A stretch of DNA of 64,000 nucleotides from VRUE01 sp963715455 (GCA_963715455.1 OY970245.1:1736001-1800000), one strand, 5' to 3'. Positions 16,664 through 25,240 are shown, counted from the stretch's first letter. The notes: generated from the letters alone by a model not told the origin. A program made the numbers and translations.

Positions 16664-17886
16664 GCCGGCTCGTCGAGGGTGCTGCGCAGCGCCCGCACAG
16701 CGTTCTCGCGCAGAATCAGCTTGGCTGCCTCGGAGTAGGTGTCGTGCAGTGGTACTTCGAGGTCTTTGAGATCGTTGGCGTACTCGATGCCGCCGACCGT
16801 GGGCTTGATGAAGCCGTCGAGGTCGGAGCCGATTCCGACATGACGGTGGGAGCCGGTGATCCCGTGGATCGCGTCGATGTGGGCATTGAGCGCCGCTAGC
16901 GTGCGCTTCAGCTCTCCGCGGCGGGCGAAGAGCCCGTCGTTGAGCTGGTGGTGGGCGAGGATCAGGCCGATCACGCCGTCGCGGGCAGCGATCTGCTCGA
17001 TCGTCGCCGCGCTCAGCATGTAGGACTGATTGCCGAAGCGGTAGCCAGCGTGGGTTGCGATTACCGGGAATTCCTCGGGTCGCGTGCCGTGCTCGTCGTC
17101 GAGCTCGTCGAGCAACTCAAAGGTGTCGTCGATCGCCGCCTGGCTCATGTGGCTGACGTCGATCAGTACACGGTGTTTGTACATCGCCCGTACGGCGGCG
17201 CGACCCAGCTCGTTGAGCCCAACGTCCTTTGGTTGGGGGAAGAGCCACTGGTAGCGACTGTCGCTGAGGAAGGGCAGGGCTGGGGCGTTGGTGGCGACCT
17301 GGCGCCAGAAGAGGTGGGCGAGGGTGATGTAGGCAACGCCGCGTTTGGAGAGCTCGCCGATGCGCTCCTCAAACAGCTCTGCTTTGGCGCCGAGGTGGAA
17401 GCCCCCCTCGACGCAATGAGCGAAGCGCGGCAAGGCATCGTTTGCCGAGCCCGGTTCGAGGTCCGCCTCGGATTTGACGATCACGGCTTTGGGATTCGAC
17501 CCGCCGATGCCGAGATCGCTCTCGACCTGCTCCAGGTGACTGACGAGCCTTGCGTAGGCGCCGTCGTCGGGGTTGCCTTCGGGCCACTCGTCGAGATCCA
17601 TCTCCTCGTCGGGTAGGAAGAGCACCGAGAAGACGACGTTGACGTTGCCTTGCTCGAGGCGCTCCAGGCTGACCCGCCAGGACTCCCAGAGCCTGCGTGT
17701 GTTGAAGAGGCGTGCGGCGAGGAAGAGGATCGTTGCCTTGAGCCTGTCCCAGCGCTTGCGCTCTTTGAGGCGGATCAGCGACTTGAGCGCCGGGTCGCGC
17801 TTGTACCTCCTTTCCTCCTCGGCGAGGAGGTGCATCGGGTAGTGGCAGTGGAGGTCGGCGATCGGCACTTGGCCGATTCTTAGCAC
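16657..17886 (-). CDS. Membrane dipeptidase (M19, renal dipeptidase family)
   Basis: 409 aa. Zinc-binding residues of M19 are visible: ADLHCHYP (His-x-His), VEGGFHLG (bridging Glu), LIDVSHMSQ, VIATHAGYR, and HVGIGSDLDGF near the C-terminus. The family hydrolyses dipeptides. No signal peptide, so it is probably cytosolic. It starts at GTG and lies 9 nt after the stop of the upstream secreted-protein gene, so those two may form a transcription unit. Confidence 0.9.
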   Translation of the reverse strand: MLRIGQVPIADLHCHYPMHLLAEEERRYKRDPALKSLIRLKERKRWDRLKATILFLAARLFNTRRLWESWRVSLERLEQGNVNVVFSVLFLPDEEMDLDEWPEGNPDDGAYARLVSHLEQVESDLGIGGSNPKAVIVKSEADLEPGSANDALPRFAHCVEGGFHLGAKAELFEERIGELSKRGVAYITLAHLFWRQVATNAPALPFLSDSRYQWLFPQPKDVGLNELGRAAVRAMYKHRVLIDVSHMSQAAIDDTFELLDELDDEHGTRPEEFPVIATHAGYRFGNQSYMLSAATIEQIAARDGVIGLILAHHQLNDGLFARRGELKRTLAALNAHIDAIHGITGSHRHVGIGSDLDGFIKPTVGGIEYANDLKDLEVPLHDTYSEAAKLILRENAVRALRSTLDEPAY

Positions 17887-17895
17887 TCCGCTTCT

Positions 17896-18381
17896 TTAGA
17901 TGAAGCGCGAGGGGGTGATCCGGCAGGAGTGGAATTCGAAAGTGAAGCCGACGTTGTTGGCCGCGTTACTGGCTCGTTCGACGCGGATCGTTTCGTGGGC
18001 TGCCTTGATTTCGTCCTCTTCCTTCAGAGCCTTGCCCAGCTTGCGCAGCTTGGCTTGCACGACGCGCAGCTGGTCGAGCCAGCGGAGTAGGCGCGGCTCA
18101 TCGCCCGGTGGCCGCTGTACGGCGGCGATCTTGTCGACCGTCGCTCCGAAGGCGGCGGAGGCGTGGATGAACTGAGCGCCGGCCTCCTTCAGCTTGCCGT
18201 TGCGGGCCTTCTCGCGGACGTTCTTGAGGATGCGTTTGTTGGCGAGGGTGTTCGACTCGCAGATCGGCTCGACGGCGGCGACGTATTGCTCTCGCGTGGG
18301 CAGTTCTTCTCCGCGCACAGGCGCGGCGAGCATCAGCGTCGCGGCAGCGATCGATATGGCGAGTCCGAGCGTCCTCTTCAT
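17896..18381 (-). CDS. Small secreted helical protein of unknown function
   Basis: 161 aa. Signal peptide MKRTLGLAISIAAATLMLAA, then a charged, mostly helical mature part with two cysteines (PICES near the N-terminus, HSCR near the C-terminus) that could form a disulfide. I do not recognise a named family. On the minus strand TAACCT occurs 14 nt before the ATG, a possible -10 box. Confidence 0.75.
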   Translation of the reverse strand: MKRTLGLAISIAAATLMLAAPVRGEELPTREQYVAAVEPICESNTLANKRILKNVREKARNGKLKEAGAQFIHASAAFGATVDKIAAVQRPPGDEPRLLRWLDQLRVVQAKLRKLGKALKEEDEIKAAHETIRVERASNAANNVGFTFEFHSCRITPSRFI

Positions 18382-18429
18382 CCCTGGCCAATGACAGGTT
18401 AACGCCCGCCGCCTGCGCCTCCGCTTCTC

Positions 18430-18435
18430 TAGGAT
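18430..18435 (+). promoter_or_regulatory. Putative leaderless -10 box TAGGAT for efp
   Basis: TAGGAT is 8 nt before the efp GTG. No Shine-Dalgarno sequence is seen. Confidence 0.45.
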
Positions 18436-18443
18436 TCGCCGCC

Positions 18444-19004
18444 GTGATCAGCACCAACCAGTTCAAGAACGGCTCGCACATCGAGATCGACGGGACGATC
18501 TTCCGCATCATCGAGTTCCAGCACGTCAAGCCCGGCAAGGGTGGCGCCTTCGTGCGCACCAAGCTGCGCAAGATCGAGGACGGCACGGTGCAGGACAAGA
18601 CGTTCCGCGCCGGCGAGAAGTTCCGCCCGGTGCGCACCGAGTCGCGCAAGATGCAGTACCTCTACGACTCCGGTGACGCGGCGGTCTTCATGGACAGCCG
18701 TGACTACGAGCAGATCGAGATCCCCAGCGAGGTGGCCGGCGACTCGATGCAGTGGGTGCTGCCCAACGCCGAGGTCGAGGTGCTCTTTGTCGACGAACGG
18801 CCCAGCGACGTGCAGGTGCCGAGCGCGATCGACATGAAGGTCACCCAGACCGAGCCGGGCGTCAAGGGCGATACGGCCTCAGGCGGTGGCAGCAAGCCAG
18901 CCACCTTGGAGTCGGGCGTCGTCGTCCAGGTCCCCCTCTTCATCGAGGAGGGGGAGACCGTGCGCGTCGACACCCGCAGCGGCGAGTACGTCTCGCGGGC
19001 TTAG
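18444..19004 (+). CDS. efp: Translation elongation factor P
   Basis: 186 aa, the standard three-barrel EF-P: STNQFKNGSHIEIDG, tip loop HVKPGKGGAF with the lysine (Lys32) that many bacteria modify, YLYDSGDAAVFMD, and C-terminal GETVRVDTRSGEYVSRA. It relieves ribosome stalling at polyproline. No modifying enzyme is encoded nearby. GTG start. efp-nusB adjacency is common in bacteria. Confidence 0.97.
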   Translation: MISTNQFKNGSHIEIDGTIFRIIEFQHVKPGKGGAFVRTKLRKIEDGTVQDKTFRAGEKFRPVRTESRKMQYLYDSGDAAVFMDSRDYEQIEIPSEVAGDSMQWVLPNAEVEVLFVDERPSDVQVPSAIDMKVTQTEPGVKGDTASGGGSKPATLESGVVVQVPLFIEEGETVRVDTRSGEYVSRA

Positions 19005-19038
19005 GCCGCGACCGGCGGAAGCGCGAGAATGGGCTCCC

Positions 19039-19419
19039 ATGCGTAGGTCCGATCAACGCCGCGACGCCGTCTTCGCCTGTTACCAGCGCGACGTCACCGG
19101 CCGGCCGCTGGACGAGCTGGTGGCCGAGTCGCGTCCCTTCACCAAGGAGCTGGCTGCCGGGGTCGAGGCGCACCGCGACGAGCTCGACGCGGCGATCGCC
19201 ACGCATGCCAAGGGCTGGGAGCTGGAGCGGATCGCGCCGCTGGAGCGCAACGTGATGCGCGTCGCCCTTTATGAGATCGAGCACGCCGACGACGTGCCCA
19301 CCGAGGTGGCGATCGACGAGGCGATCGAGATCGCCAAGGAGTACTGCGGCGCCGACGCGCCCGGCTTCGTCAACGGCGTGCTCGGTGCGATCGCCCGCGA
19401 GCGAGAGGGAGTCGGTTGA
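19039..19419 (+). CDS. nusB: Transcription antitermination factor NusB
   Basis: 126 aa. RRSDQRRDAVFACYQRDVTG at the N-terminus and ALYEIEHADDVPTEVAIDEA with FVNGVLGAIARE at the C-terminus are typical NusB. It binds boxA RNA with NusE (S10) in rRNA antitermination. ATG 19039 starts exactly at the homology. Its stop overlaps a TTG of the next small gene (TTGA). Confidence 0.94.
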   Translation: MRRSDQRRDAVFACYQRDVTGRPLDELVAESRPFTKELAAGVEAHRDELDAAIATHAKGWELERIAPLERNVMRVALYEIEHADDVPTEVAIDEAIEIAKEYCGADAPGFVNGVLGAIAREREGVG

Positions 19420-19592
19420 GCCGGCTGCGCGAGATATCGGAGCGCCTCACGGCGATCGCTCGGGAGTTGGAGGGGGCCGAGGCCGACGACGCGCGCGCCG
19501 CCGAGCTGACTCATGAGGCGGCCGAGCTCTCCTCCGAGGCGGTCGAGGAGGCCAACCGGCGCATCCGCGAGGACGAGGCAGCCTCCGGCTGA
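19416..19592 (+). CDS. Small acidic coiled-coil protein at the xseB position
   Basis: 58 aa from TTG overlapping the nusB stop: SRLREISERLTAIARELEG, then AEADDARAAELTHEAAEL and ANRRIREDEAA. The protein is acidic and entirely helical by pattern. In nusB-(xseA-xseB)-ispA-dxs operons this slot holds exodeoxyribonuclease VII small subunit, a short helical protein; length and pattern are compatible, but the typical XseB sequence is not clear and no xseA is present. Function unknown. Confidence 0.6.
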   Translation: MSRLREISERLTAIARELEGAEADDARAAELTHEAAELSSEAVEEANRRIREDEAASG

Positions 19593-19608
19593 GCGTCCCC
19601 GATCGCCT

Positions 19609-20472
19609 GTGAGCTACCCCGAAGACCTGCGCAGCCTCGTCGACGCCGAGCTCGAGCGGTTGCGCTTCCCGGCGCCAGCAGCGACCGCCGGCCTCGAGGA
19701 GGCGATGCGTTACTCGCTGCTGGCTGGCGGTAAGCGGGTGCGCCCTGTACTGGCCCTGGCCACCGCGCGCGCCTTAGGCGCTGAGCCACGGGATTTCCTG
19801 GCGGTTGCTTGCGCCCTGGAGCTGATCCACACCTACTCGCTGATCCACGACGACCTGCCGGCGATGGATGACGACGAGCTGCGGCGCGGGCAGCCGACCG
19901 CGCACGTCAAGTACGGCGAGGACGTGGCGATCCTCGCCGGCGACGGGCTCTTCGCCGAGGCCGTGCGGCTCTTCTGCGAGCAGCCCGGCGAGCCCGGCCG
20001 GGTGCTGGCGGCGCTGGGCGAGCTGACCGCCGCCACGGGCGTCGACGGCATGGTCGGCGGCCAGTACGTCGACGTTGCCGTCCCTGAGCGCGACGCCGAG
20101 GGCTTGCGGGCGATGCACGCGCTGAAGACTGGCCGGTTGATCGCCGCCAGCGTTGGCGTCGTACTGACCCTCGAAGGGGTGGCAGAACCTGAGACAATCT
20201 CCTTTCGCCAATTCGCCAGCGAGTTGGGCGTGCTCTTCCAGATCGTTGATGACATCCTCGACGTGACCGGGAGCGACGAGCGGCTCGGCAAGCCCCGTGG
20301 AAGCGACGAGCGACATGGAAAACTCACTTACGTCAGCCTCTTCGGTCTCGATCAGGCGCGCGAGCTCGCCGCCGAGTCGCATGCCAAAGCGAGCGAGGCA
20401 CTGGCTGGCGCGGCCGGGGACACTGGTGACTTGAGACGGATCGCCGACTACATCTACACCCGCGACGAATGA
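19609..20472 (+). CDS. ispA: Polyprenyl (geranyl/farnesyl-type) diphosphate synthase
   Basis: 287 aa. First aspartate-rich motif in SLIHDDLPAMDDDELRRGQP, second in FQIVDDILDVTG, plus LLAGGKRVRP and LKTGRLI. It condenses IPP with allylic diphosphates; exact product length cannot be read from sequence. GTG 19609 chosen as it begins the homologous SYPEDLRSLVDAEL. The stop overlaps the dxs ATG (ATGA), consistent with joint isoprenoid function. Confidence 0.93.
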   Translation: MSYPEDLRSLVDAELERLRFPAPAATAGLEEAMRYSLLAGGKRVRPVLALATARALGAEPRDFLAVACALELIHTYSLIHDDLPAMDDDELRRGQPTAHVKYGEDVAILAGDGLFAEAVRLFCEQPGEPGRVLAALGELTAATGVDGMVGGQYVDVAVPERDAEGLRAMHALKTGRLIAASVGVVLTLEGVAEPETISFRQFASELGVLFQIVDDILDVTGSDERLGKPRGSDERHGKLTYVSLFGLDQARELAAESHAKASEALAGAAGDTGDLRRIADYIYTRDE

Positions 20473-22508
20473 CAGACAACGGACACCAGCCCGAGCACCA
20501 GGACCCGGCAGGCGAGCGCCTACTCGACGGCATCGATGGTCCGGCCGACCTGCACGAACTGGATGACGCCCAGCTGCAGCAGGTAGCGCAGGAGATGCGC
20601 ACCTACATCATCGACACGATCGGTGAGATCGGCGGTCACTTCGGCGCCAACCTCGGCACCTGTGAGTTGGCCGTCGCTCTGCACAGCCTGCTCGACTCGC
20701 CGCGCGACAAGGTGCTCTGGGACGTCGGTCACCAGGCCTACCCGCACAAGATCCTCACCGGCCGGCGCGAGGATCTGTCGACGATTCGTCAGTACGGCGG
20801 TCTGGCGCCCTTCTGCTCGGTCTTCGAGTCCGAGCACGACATCATGGGCGCCGGCCACGCCTCGACCTCGATCGGCTACGCGGTCGGGCTCAAGGAGGCG
20901 ATGCGTAAGGGCATCGGCGAGGACGGCAAGGTGGCCGCCGTAATTGGCGACGGGGCGCTGACCGGAGGTGTCGCTTATGAGGCGTTGCACGCAGCCGGCG
21001 GCCTGCAGACGCCACTGGTGATCGTGCTCAATGACAATGGCATGTCGATCTCACCCAACGTCGGCGCCCTCTCGCGCTACTTCAACCGGGTGCGCCTCAA
21101 CCCACGCCTCTACCACGCCCGCGAGGGGGTAGAGGACCGACTGACCAAGCTGCCGCTGGGGCTCGGCAAGCGGATCGAACGGCTCGGCCCGGAGATCAAG
21201 TCGGCGATCAAGGCCTACTGGGCGCCGGGCCTCTTCTTCGAGGAGCTCGACCTCGCCTACATGGGGGTGATCGACGGCCACGACGTGCACGCCCTGCGCG
21301 AGGCCCTGCGCGAGGCCTTCGACGCGGATCGCCCGGTGATCGTCCATATCCACACGGTTAAGGGCAAGGGCTTCTCCCCGGCCGAGGAGGGCGGCCTCGA
21401 GGGCATGGAGAAATGGCACGCCGCCAAGCCCAACTCGATCGTCAACGGGGAACCGGCGGCGAAGAAGCCGGTGGCCGTGCAGGAGTCCGACTCGCCGCAG
21501 GCAATCGCGCCCGAGCGCCTCGAGGCGCCGCCGGCTCCGAGCGCCCCGCCGCAGTACACCCAGGTCTTCGCCGAGGCGATGGTCGCCGAGGCACGACGCG
21601 ACCGCCGAGTTGTGGGGATCACGGCGGCGATGGCGGGGGGGACCGGACTGCAGAAGCTGGCCGATGAGGTGCCCGAACAGTACTACGACGTCGGCATCGC
21701 CGAGCAGAACGCCGTGTTGCTTGCTTCTGGACTGGCGATCCAGGGCGCCAAGCCGGTCTGCGCGATCTACTCGACCTTCTTGCAGCGCGCCTACGACCAG
21801 ATCATCCACGACGTCTGCCTGCAGGAGCTCGACGTCACCTTCGCCATGGATCGCGCCGGCCTGGTCGGCGATGACGGTCCGACCCACCACGGCGCCTTCG
21901 ACGTCTCTTACTTCCGCCCGGTTCCCAACGTCGTCGTGATGGCGCCCCGCGACGAGGCGATGCTCGTCCACATGCTGCACACAGCGATCGCCTATGACGG
22001 CCCAGCTGCCTTGCGCTACCCGCGCGGCGCGGCGGAGGGAGTCGAGCTGCCCACCGCGGCGCAGGAGATCCCGATCGGCAGCGGAGAGCTGTTGGCCAGC
22101 GGTGAGCGCGTCGCCCTGCTTGGCTATGGCTACGGCGTGGCGGCGGCTCTCGATGCGGCCAAGCTGCTTGCTGAGCACGGCATCGCCGCGACCGTTGCCG
22201 ACGCGCGCTTTGCCAAGCCGCTCGACGAGGAGCTGCTCGAGCGGCTCGCCCTGCAGCACGAGCTGGTCGTGACGATCGAGGAGAACGTGCTGCCGGGTGG
22301 CTTCGGAGCGGGCGTGCTCGAACATCTCGAGGACGCCTTTGCCGAGCGCCAGCCGGAACGGGGCCGCATCCTGCGTGTCGGCCTACCCGATCGCTACGTC
22401 ACCCACGGCAAGCCCGCCTTGCTGCGTGAGGAGGCCGGGCTCACCGGCGAGGCGGTAGCCGAGCGGGTGCTTGTTGCGCTGCACGCCGGCGAGCCGGCGC
22501 TGAGCTGA
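20469..22508 (+). CDS. dxs: 1-deoxy-D-xylulose-5-phosphate synthase
   Basis: 679 aa. Thiamine-diphosphate enzyme: GGHFGANLGTCELAVALH, DVGHQAYPHKILTGRR, GAGHASTSIGYAVG, VIGDGALTGGVAYEALH and NDNGMSISPNVG; transketolase C-part FAMDRAGLVGDDGPTHHGAFD and LRYPRG. It makes DXP from pyruvate and glyceraldehyde-3-phosphate, the entry step of the MEP pathway. In other bacteria tlyA normally follows; here it is 13 kb away. Confidence 0.97.
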   Translation: MTDNGHQPEHQDPAGERLLDGIDGPADLHELDDAQLQQVAQEMRTYIIDTIGEIGGHFGANLGTCELAVALHSLLDSPRDKVLWDVGHQAYPHKILTGRREDLSTIRQYGGLAPFCSVFESEHDIMGAGHASTSIGYAVGLKEAMRKGIGEDGKVAAVIGDGALTGGVAYEALHAAGGLQTPLVIVLNDNGMSISPNVGALSRYFNRVRLNPRLYHAREGVEDRLTKLPLGLGKRIERLGPEIKSAIKAYWAPGLFFEELDLAYMGVIDGHDVHALREALREAFDADRPVIVHIHTVKGKGFSPAEEGGLEGMEKWHAAKPNSIVNGEPAAKKPVAVQESDSPQAIAPERLEAPPAPSAPPQYTQVFAEAMVAEARRDRRVVGITAAMAGGTGLQKLADEVPEQYYDVGIAEQNAVLLASGLAIQGAKPVCAIYSTFLQRAYDQIIHDVCLQELDVTFAMDRAGLVGDDGPTHHGAFDVSYFRPVPNVVVMAPRDEAMLVHMLHTAIAYDGPAALRYPRGAAEGVELPTAAQEIPIGSGELLASGERVALLGYGYGVAAALDAAKLLAEHGIAATVADARFAKPLDEELLERLALQHELVVTIEENVLPGGFGAGVLEHLEDAFAERQPERGRILRVGLPDRYVTHGKPALLREEAGLTGEAVAERVLVALHAGEPALS

Positions 22509-22553
22509 GCGGCGCCTCCTCAATTTGGGCTTGCGCCAAACGGCTCAATCGGT

Positions 22554-22596
22554 TAGCCTGCCGGCGTCTCTTCTGGGGTTACTAGAGGGAGGAGAG
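22554..22596 (+). repeat. Repeat copy A with upstream TAGCCT box
   Basis: 22571-22596 repeats, with one mismatch (ACTAGAG for ACTACAG), the core found at 25214-25240 and 35285-35311. Further similarity to the 35.3-kb copy continues through a small AGAG/CTCT hairpin to GTGGATCC at 22611-22618. A TAGCCT box (22554-22559) stands 12 nt before it, so a short plus-strand transcript may start here. Copy A lacks the GC-rich terminator hairpin of the other two. Confidence 0.6.
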
Positions 22597-22604
22597 GCAT
22601 CTCT

Positions 22605-22652
22605 ATGTATGTGGATCCGCACGTAGGGAGCGTCGTGGATCTACTGCGTTAA
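22605..22652 (+). CDS. Possible 15-residue leader-type ORF
   Basis: ATG 22605 follows GGGAGGAGAG at about 9 nt and encodes MYVDPHVGSVVDLLR. The equivalent position at the 35.3-kb copy also carries an ATG (35313) but encodes an unrelated 15-residue peptide, so protein-level conservation is not supported. The DNA or RNA may be what is conserved. Confidence 0.2.
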   Translation: MYVDPHVGSVVDLLR

Positions 22653-22696
22653 CCGCGCCGGTGCAGACAGCGCCGAGTCGCGGTGCGCCATTCCGT

Positions 22697-22951
22697 TCAG
22701 TCTTCGCTCTCGGCTTCCTCGCTGAGCTGCTCGGCCAGCAGGACGATCTCCGAGAGCCGCACTTCGAAGACCAGGGCGATGCGCCGCACCGTGCCCCAAG
22801 CCGGGTTGGTTCGGCCGGACTCGATGTGCGAGATCCAGGTCGGGTGGATCTCGGCTAGATGCCCGAGTTCCTCTTGGCTGAGGTTTCGTTCTCTCCTCAG
22901 CTGGCGAATTGCTCGCCCAAGTGCTGGTTGCGGTTCTGCGCGGCGCGCCAT
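22697..22951 (-). CDS. XRE-family transcriptional regulator
   Basis: 84 aa. Single HTH_3 domain: LGRAIRQLRRERNLSQEELG, LAEIHPTWISHIESGRTNP, TVRRIALVFEVRLSEIVLLA, then an acidic tail. A small DNA-binding repressor; target unknown. It lies in the 2.6-kb segment between dxs and the integrated element and is antisense to its neighbours. Confidence 0.85.
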   Translation of the reverse strand: MARRAEPQPALGRAIRQLRRERNLSQEELGHLAEIHPTWISHIESGRTNPAWGTVRRIALVFEVRLSEIVLLAEQLSEEAESED

Positions 22952-23027
22952 GCGAAGAGACGCTTCCCGCCGGGATTGCCGCGGTCTATAGACTCGAACT
23001 CAAGTATGGCGGCTGAGTTTTCCTTTC

Positions 23028-23282
23028 GTGCCTGAGCTGAAGGTCACCGCCGGGAATTGGGGCGAGCTTCAGGCCCTCGGCTTCCAACATTTCCTCAACG
23101 TCTCGCCCGAGAAACTCTCCGAAAACGAGTTTCTCGAGCTGATCGCTCTCGCCAAACGCGCCGCCGGCGGCGAGGCCGGCTTTGCCTTCGGTGTCTTCTA
23201 CGACGAGTTCCACGGCCCGCTTGACACGCGCCATGGCCTCGGTCTCTACGTCAAACGCCCCAAGGGCTGGGCGCCGATCTGA
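23028..23282 (+). CDS. Hypothetical protein
   Basis: 84 aa from GTG: PELKVTAGNWGELQALGFQH, LSENEFLELIALAKRAAGG, GLYVKRPKGWAPI. Composition is plausible for a small soluble protein and codon use matches neighbours, but I recognise no family. It could be a chance open frame. Confidence 0.5.
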   Translation: MPELKVTAGNWGELQALGFQHFLNVSPEKLSENEFLELIALAKRAAGGEAGFAFGVFYDEFHGPLDTRHGLGLYVKRPKGWAPI

Positions 23283-23510
23283 GCTTTGCCGGTGTTCAGC
23301 CTTGATCTCCCCGCGACGATACGAACTGCTGAACCAAGATCAAGATGATCAAAGCTTGAATTACCAGAACTGCTTCCACAGGGGACCCTCCCTTTCCCAG
23401 CTTTTTCCGTTAAAGGCTCCCCTGCCCTGATGAGAGGCCGTTAGCACCTTCTCATCAAACGTCTAAGCCGCTGAGCATCCTACACCACCAAATCGGATAC
23501 CGGGAGGTTC
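23283..23510. terminator. Convergent intergenic region with two hairpins
   Basis: The 228 bp between converging genes are less GC-rich than their surroundings. They contain a long-loop pair CAGGGGA...TCCCCTG (about 23379-23428) and a hairpin TGATGAGAGG...CCTTCTCATCA (about 23429-23458). They probably act as terminators; no clear U-tract is present. No gene is seen. Confidence 0.35.
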
Positions 23511-24038
23511 CTAAGACTGAACGGCGACCTTGCCCGTGCGCAGCCGCATGACCAAGCCGGCGAGCAGGTAGGCGATCGCCAGCGCCAGGAGGATGAACTT
23601 GCAGGTGGCGAAGATCGTCGCTAGAAGCGGGAACGCCGTGCCGGCGCCATCGAGGGTGAGCAGCAGGCAGATGTTCTCGAAGGCGTCGAACGCGGCCACG
23701 AGGGCGCCGCAGTAGACGACCACCCGGCCAGCTCGCGCAAGGCGACGCCATCCCCGCTCGCCAGCGAGATCGCGGACCGAGGCCAGGGCGAGGGTGAGGA
23801 AGGCCCCGTAGGCGAGCAGGAAGCCGAAGTCGATCCAGAGCGACTCTCGCGCGGCGTCCTGGCCCTCATCACCCCATTCGGCAAGGATCTCGTCGGCCCG
23901 ATCCTGGCCCCCGGTCAACTCGAAGGGCACCATCCCCGGGCCACCGCTGTCCTTCATCCGCTCCTCAGCGGGCGACATCGCCAAGAGCAAGATCACCGTC
24001 GCGATCCCCGATGCAATCAGTCCCCGCCGCCGCGTCAC
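23511..24038 (-). CDS. Four-helix integral membrane protein
   Basis: 175 aa. Predicted helices: LIASGIATVILLLAMSP near the N-terminus, FGFLLAYGAFLTLALASV, VVVYCGALVAAFDAFENICL and FATCKFILLALAIAYLLAGL. An extracytoplasmic acidic stretch separates helices 1 and 2. Unknown function. Its start region overlaps the possible upstream end of the divergent TIG-PASTA frame. Confidence 0.8.
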   Translation of the reverse strand: MTRRRGLIASGIATVILLLAMSPAEERMKDSGGPGMVPFELTGGQDRADEILAEWGDEGQDAARESLWIDFGFLLAYGAFLTLALASVRDLAGERGWRRLARAGRVVVYCGALVAAFDAFENICLLLTLDGAGTAFPLLATIFATCKFILLALAIAYLLAGLVMRLRTGKVAVQS

Positions 24039-25114
24039 GCGAGCATTATCTCGCGCTGCTCCTTCCGCGGCTAGAGTGGCCGCCCTCGCAACTGGTTAGA
24101 TCGGAGAGTGATGAAGAGAGTCGCGGCCCGTTTCTTGGTTCCTTGTCCGCGCTGCTGTGCTGCGTGGTGTTGATGCTGGCGCCCGGCGCCGGCGCCACGC
24201 AGATCGTCGTCGGCCAGACGGCGCCGCCGTCGAGTCCGCCGGTCACCTGCAACGAAGTCTTCTCCTTCGTCGAATTCCAGAGCACGACCGCGGGGGGGAA
24301 CAGCTACGTCTTCCCGAGCTCCGGCCTGGTCACCTCCTGGAGCGTCATGGGCGGATCGGCCGGCGTGAAGATCCTCCGTCCGGTCATCGGGAACTCCTTC
24401 AAGGTCGTCGGCGGCGAAGTTGGCTTCTCGCTACTTCCCGGGGTCATCAACACCTACCCGCTCTCGGTGCAGGTCGAAGCTGGCGACATCTTCGGCATCC
24501 AGTACTACGGCGACCCGGCGCCGTGCATCTTTCCGACCGGGCTCTCGGGGGATCGGATCCGCTGGGACAAACGGATCGCGACGACCAACAGCACCGTCAC
24601 CTTCGACCCTGAAAACACCTACTCCGAGTACCGCACCAATATCTCGGCGACCCTCCTGCCACCGCCAGCGATCAGCTCGTTCAGCCCGGCCAAAGGCTCA
24701 ATCAAGGGCGACAAAGTCGTGATCTACGGCTCCAACTTCGCCGAGGTCAGGTCGGTCAAATTCGGCGAGCACCACGCCAAGAGCTTCACCGTCGACTCGG
24801 AAGAGCAGATCACCGCCTACGCACCCTCGCTGATCACGAAACTGGAAAAGAAACTGCCGCTGAGCGTGACGACGGGCGCCGGCGTCGCCACCAGCGCCCA
24901 GACCTATTCCTACGTCGGTTGCAAAGTGCCGTCGGTGTCCGGCAAGAAGCTGAAACCGGCGAAGCGGGCACTGAAAAGAGCCGGCTGCAAGCTGGGCAAG
25001 GTGACGAAGGTCGAAGGCGCGACCGCGCGCACGGGCCGGGTTCTGCGCCAGCACCCGACCCCGGGCACCCTCCGGGTCCTGGGCACCAAGGTCAAGCTGA
25101 CGCTGAGTCCTTGA
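24011..25114 (+). CDS. Secreted IPT/TIG plus PASTA protein (start uncertain, possible frameshift)
   Basis: 367 aa in the open frame. Residues ~70-210 are an unassigned beta-rich domain; ~215-290 a TIG/IPT Ig-like fold (ISSFSPAKGSIKGDKVVIYG, VRSVKFGEHHAKSFTV); ~300-367 one PASTA domain (CKVPSVSGKKLKPAKRALKR, HPTPGTLRVLGTKVKL). A signal-like hydrophobic core (ALLCCVVLMLAPGAGA) precedes the first domain, but the charged n-region that fits it (MKRVAARFL, ATG 24111, with GGAG upstream) is in another frame. Either the gene starts at ATG 24011 or TTG, or an indel near 24140 broke it. A paralogue lies at 61711-62763. Confidence 0.75.
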   Translation: MQSVPAAASREHYLALLLPRLEWPPSQLVRSESDEESRGPFLGSLSALLCCVVLMLAPGAGATQIVVGQTAPPSSPPVTCNEVFSFVEFQSTTAGGNSYVFPSSGLVTSWSVMGGSAGVKILRPVIGNSFKVVGGEVGFSLLPGVINTYPLSVQVEAGDIFGIQYYGDPAPCIFPTGLSGDRIRWDKRIATTNSTVTFDPENTYSEYRTNISATLLPPPAISSFSPAKGSIKGDKVVIYGSNFAEVRSVKFGEHHAKSFTVDSEEQITAYAPSLITKLEKKLPLSVTTGAGVATSAQTYSYVGCKVPSVSGKKLKPAKRALKRAGCKLGKVTKVEGATARTGRVLRQHPTPGTLRVLGTKVKLTLSP

Positions 25115-25177
25115 GTCCTCTTTCGCTGCCCGGTCGGCGAAGGAGCGGTGGTGCGCATTTGGCTTGCCAAAGCTCCC

Positions 25178-25240
25178 CACAACAGAAAACGCCCCGCCGG
25201 GGAGGCGGGGCGCTTCTGGGGTTACTACAGGGAGGAGAGA
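25178..25240. repeat. Repeat copy B / left attachment site (attL)
   Basis: Shares with 35248-35311 a 19-bp exact block (25178-25196), a GC-rich hairpin and a 27-bp exact block (25214-25240, TTCTGGGGTT...GGAGGAGAGA). Identity ends just after 25240, as expected at an att junction. Left of it is host DNA (end of the TIG-PASTA gene); right of it is the element. Confidence 0.7.
25190..25212 (-). terminator. Intrinsic terminator (minus strand)
   Basis: On the minus strand CGCCCCGCC-TCCCC-GGCGGGGCG is followed by TTTTCTGTTG, a GC-rich stem with a T-rich tail. On the plus strand it could also end the TIG-PASTA transcript. Confidence 0.6.

Noticed and set aside
22605..22652. Conserved leader peptide at the repeat copies
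   Set aside because: The equivalent frames at copies A and C encode unrelated peptides, so peptide conservation is not supported; kept only as a low-confidence feature.
23420..23460. CTGATGAG resembling a hammerhead ribozyme core
   Set aside because: There is no GAAA arm or closing stems; the bases are one side of a simple inverted repeat between convergent genes.
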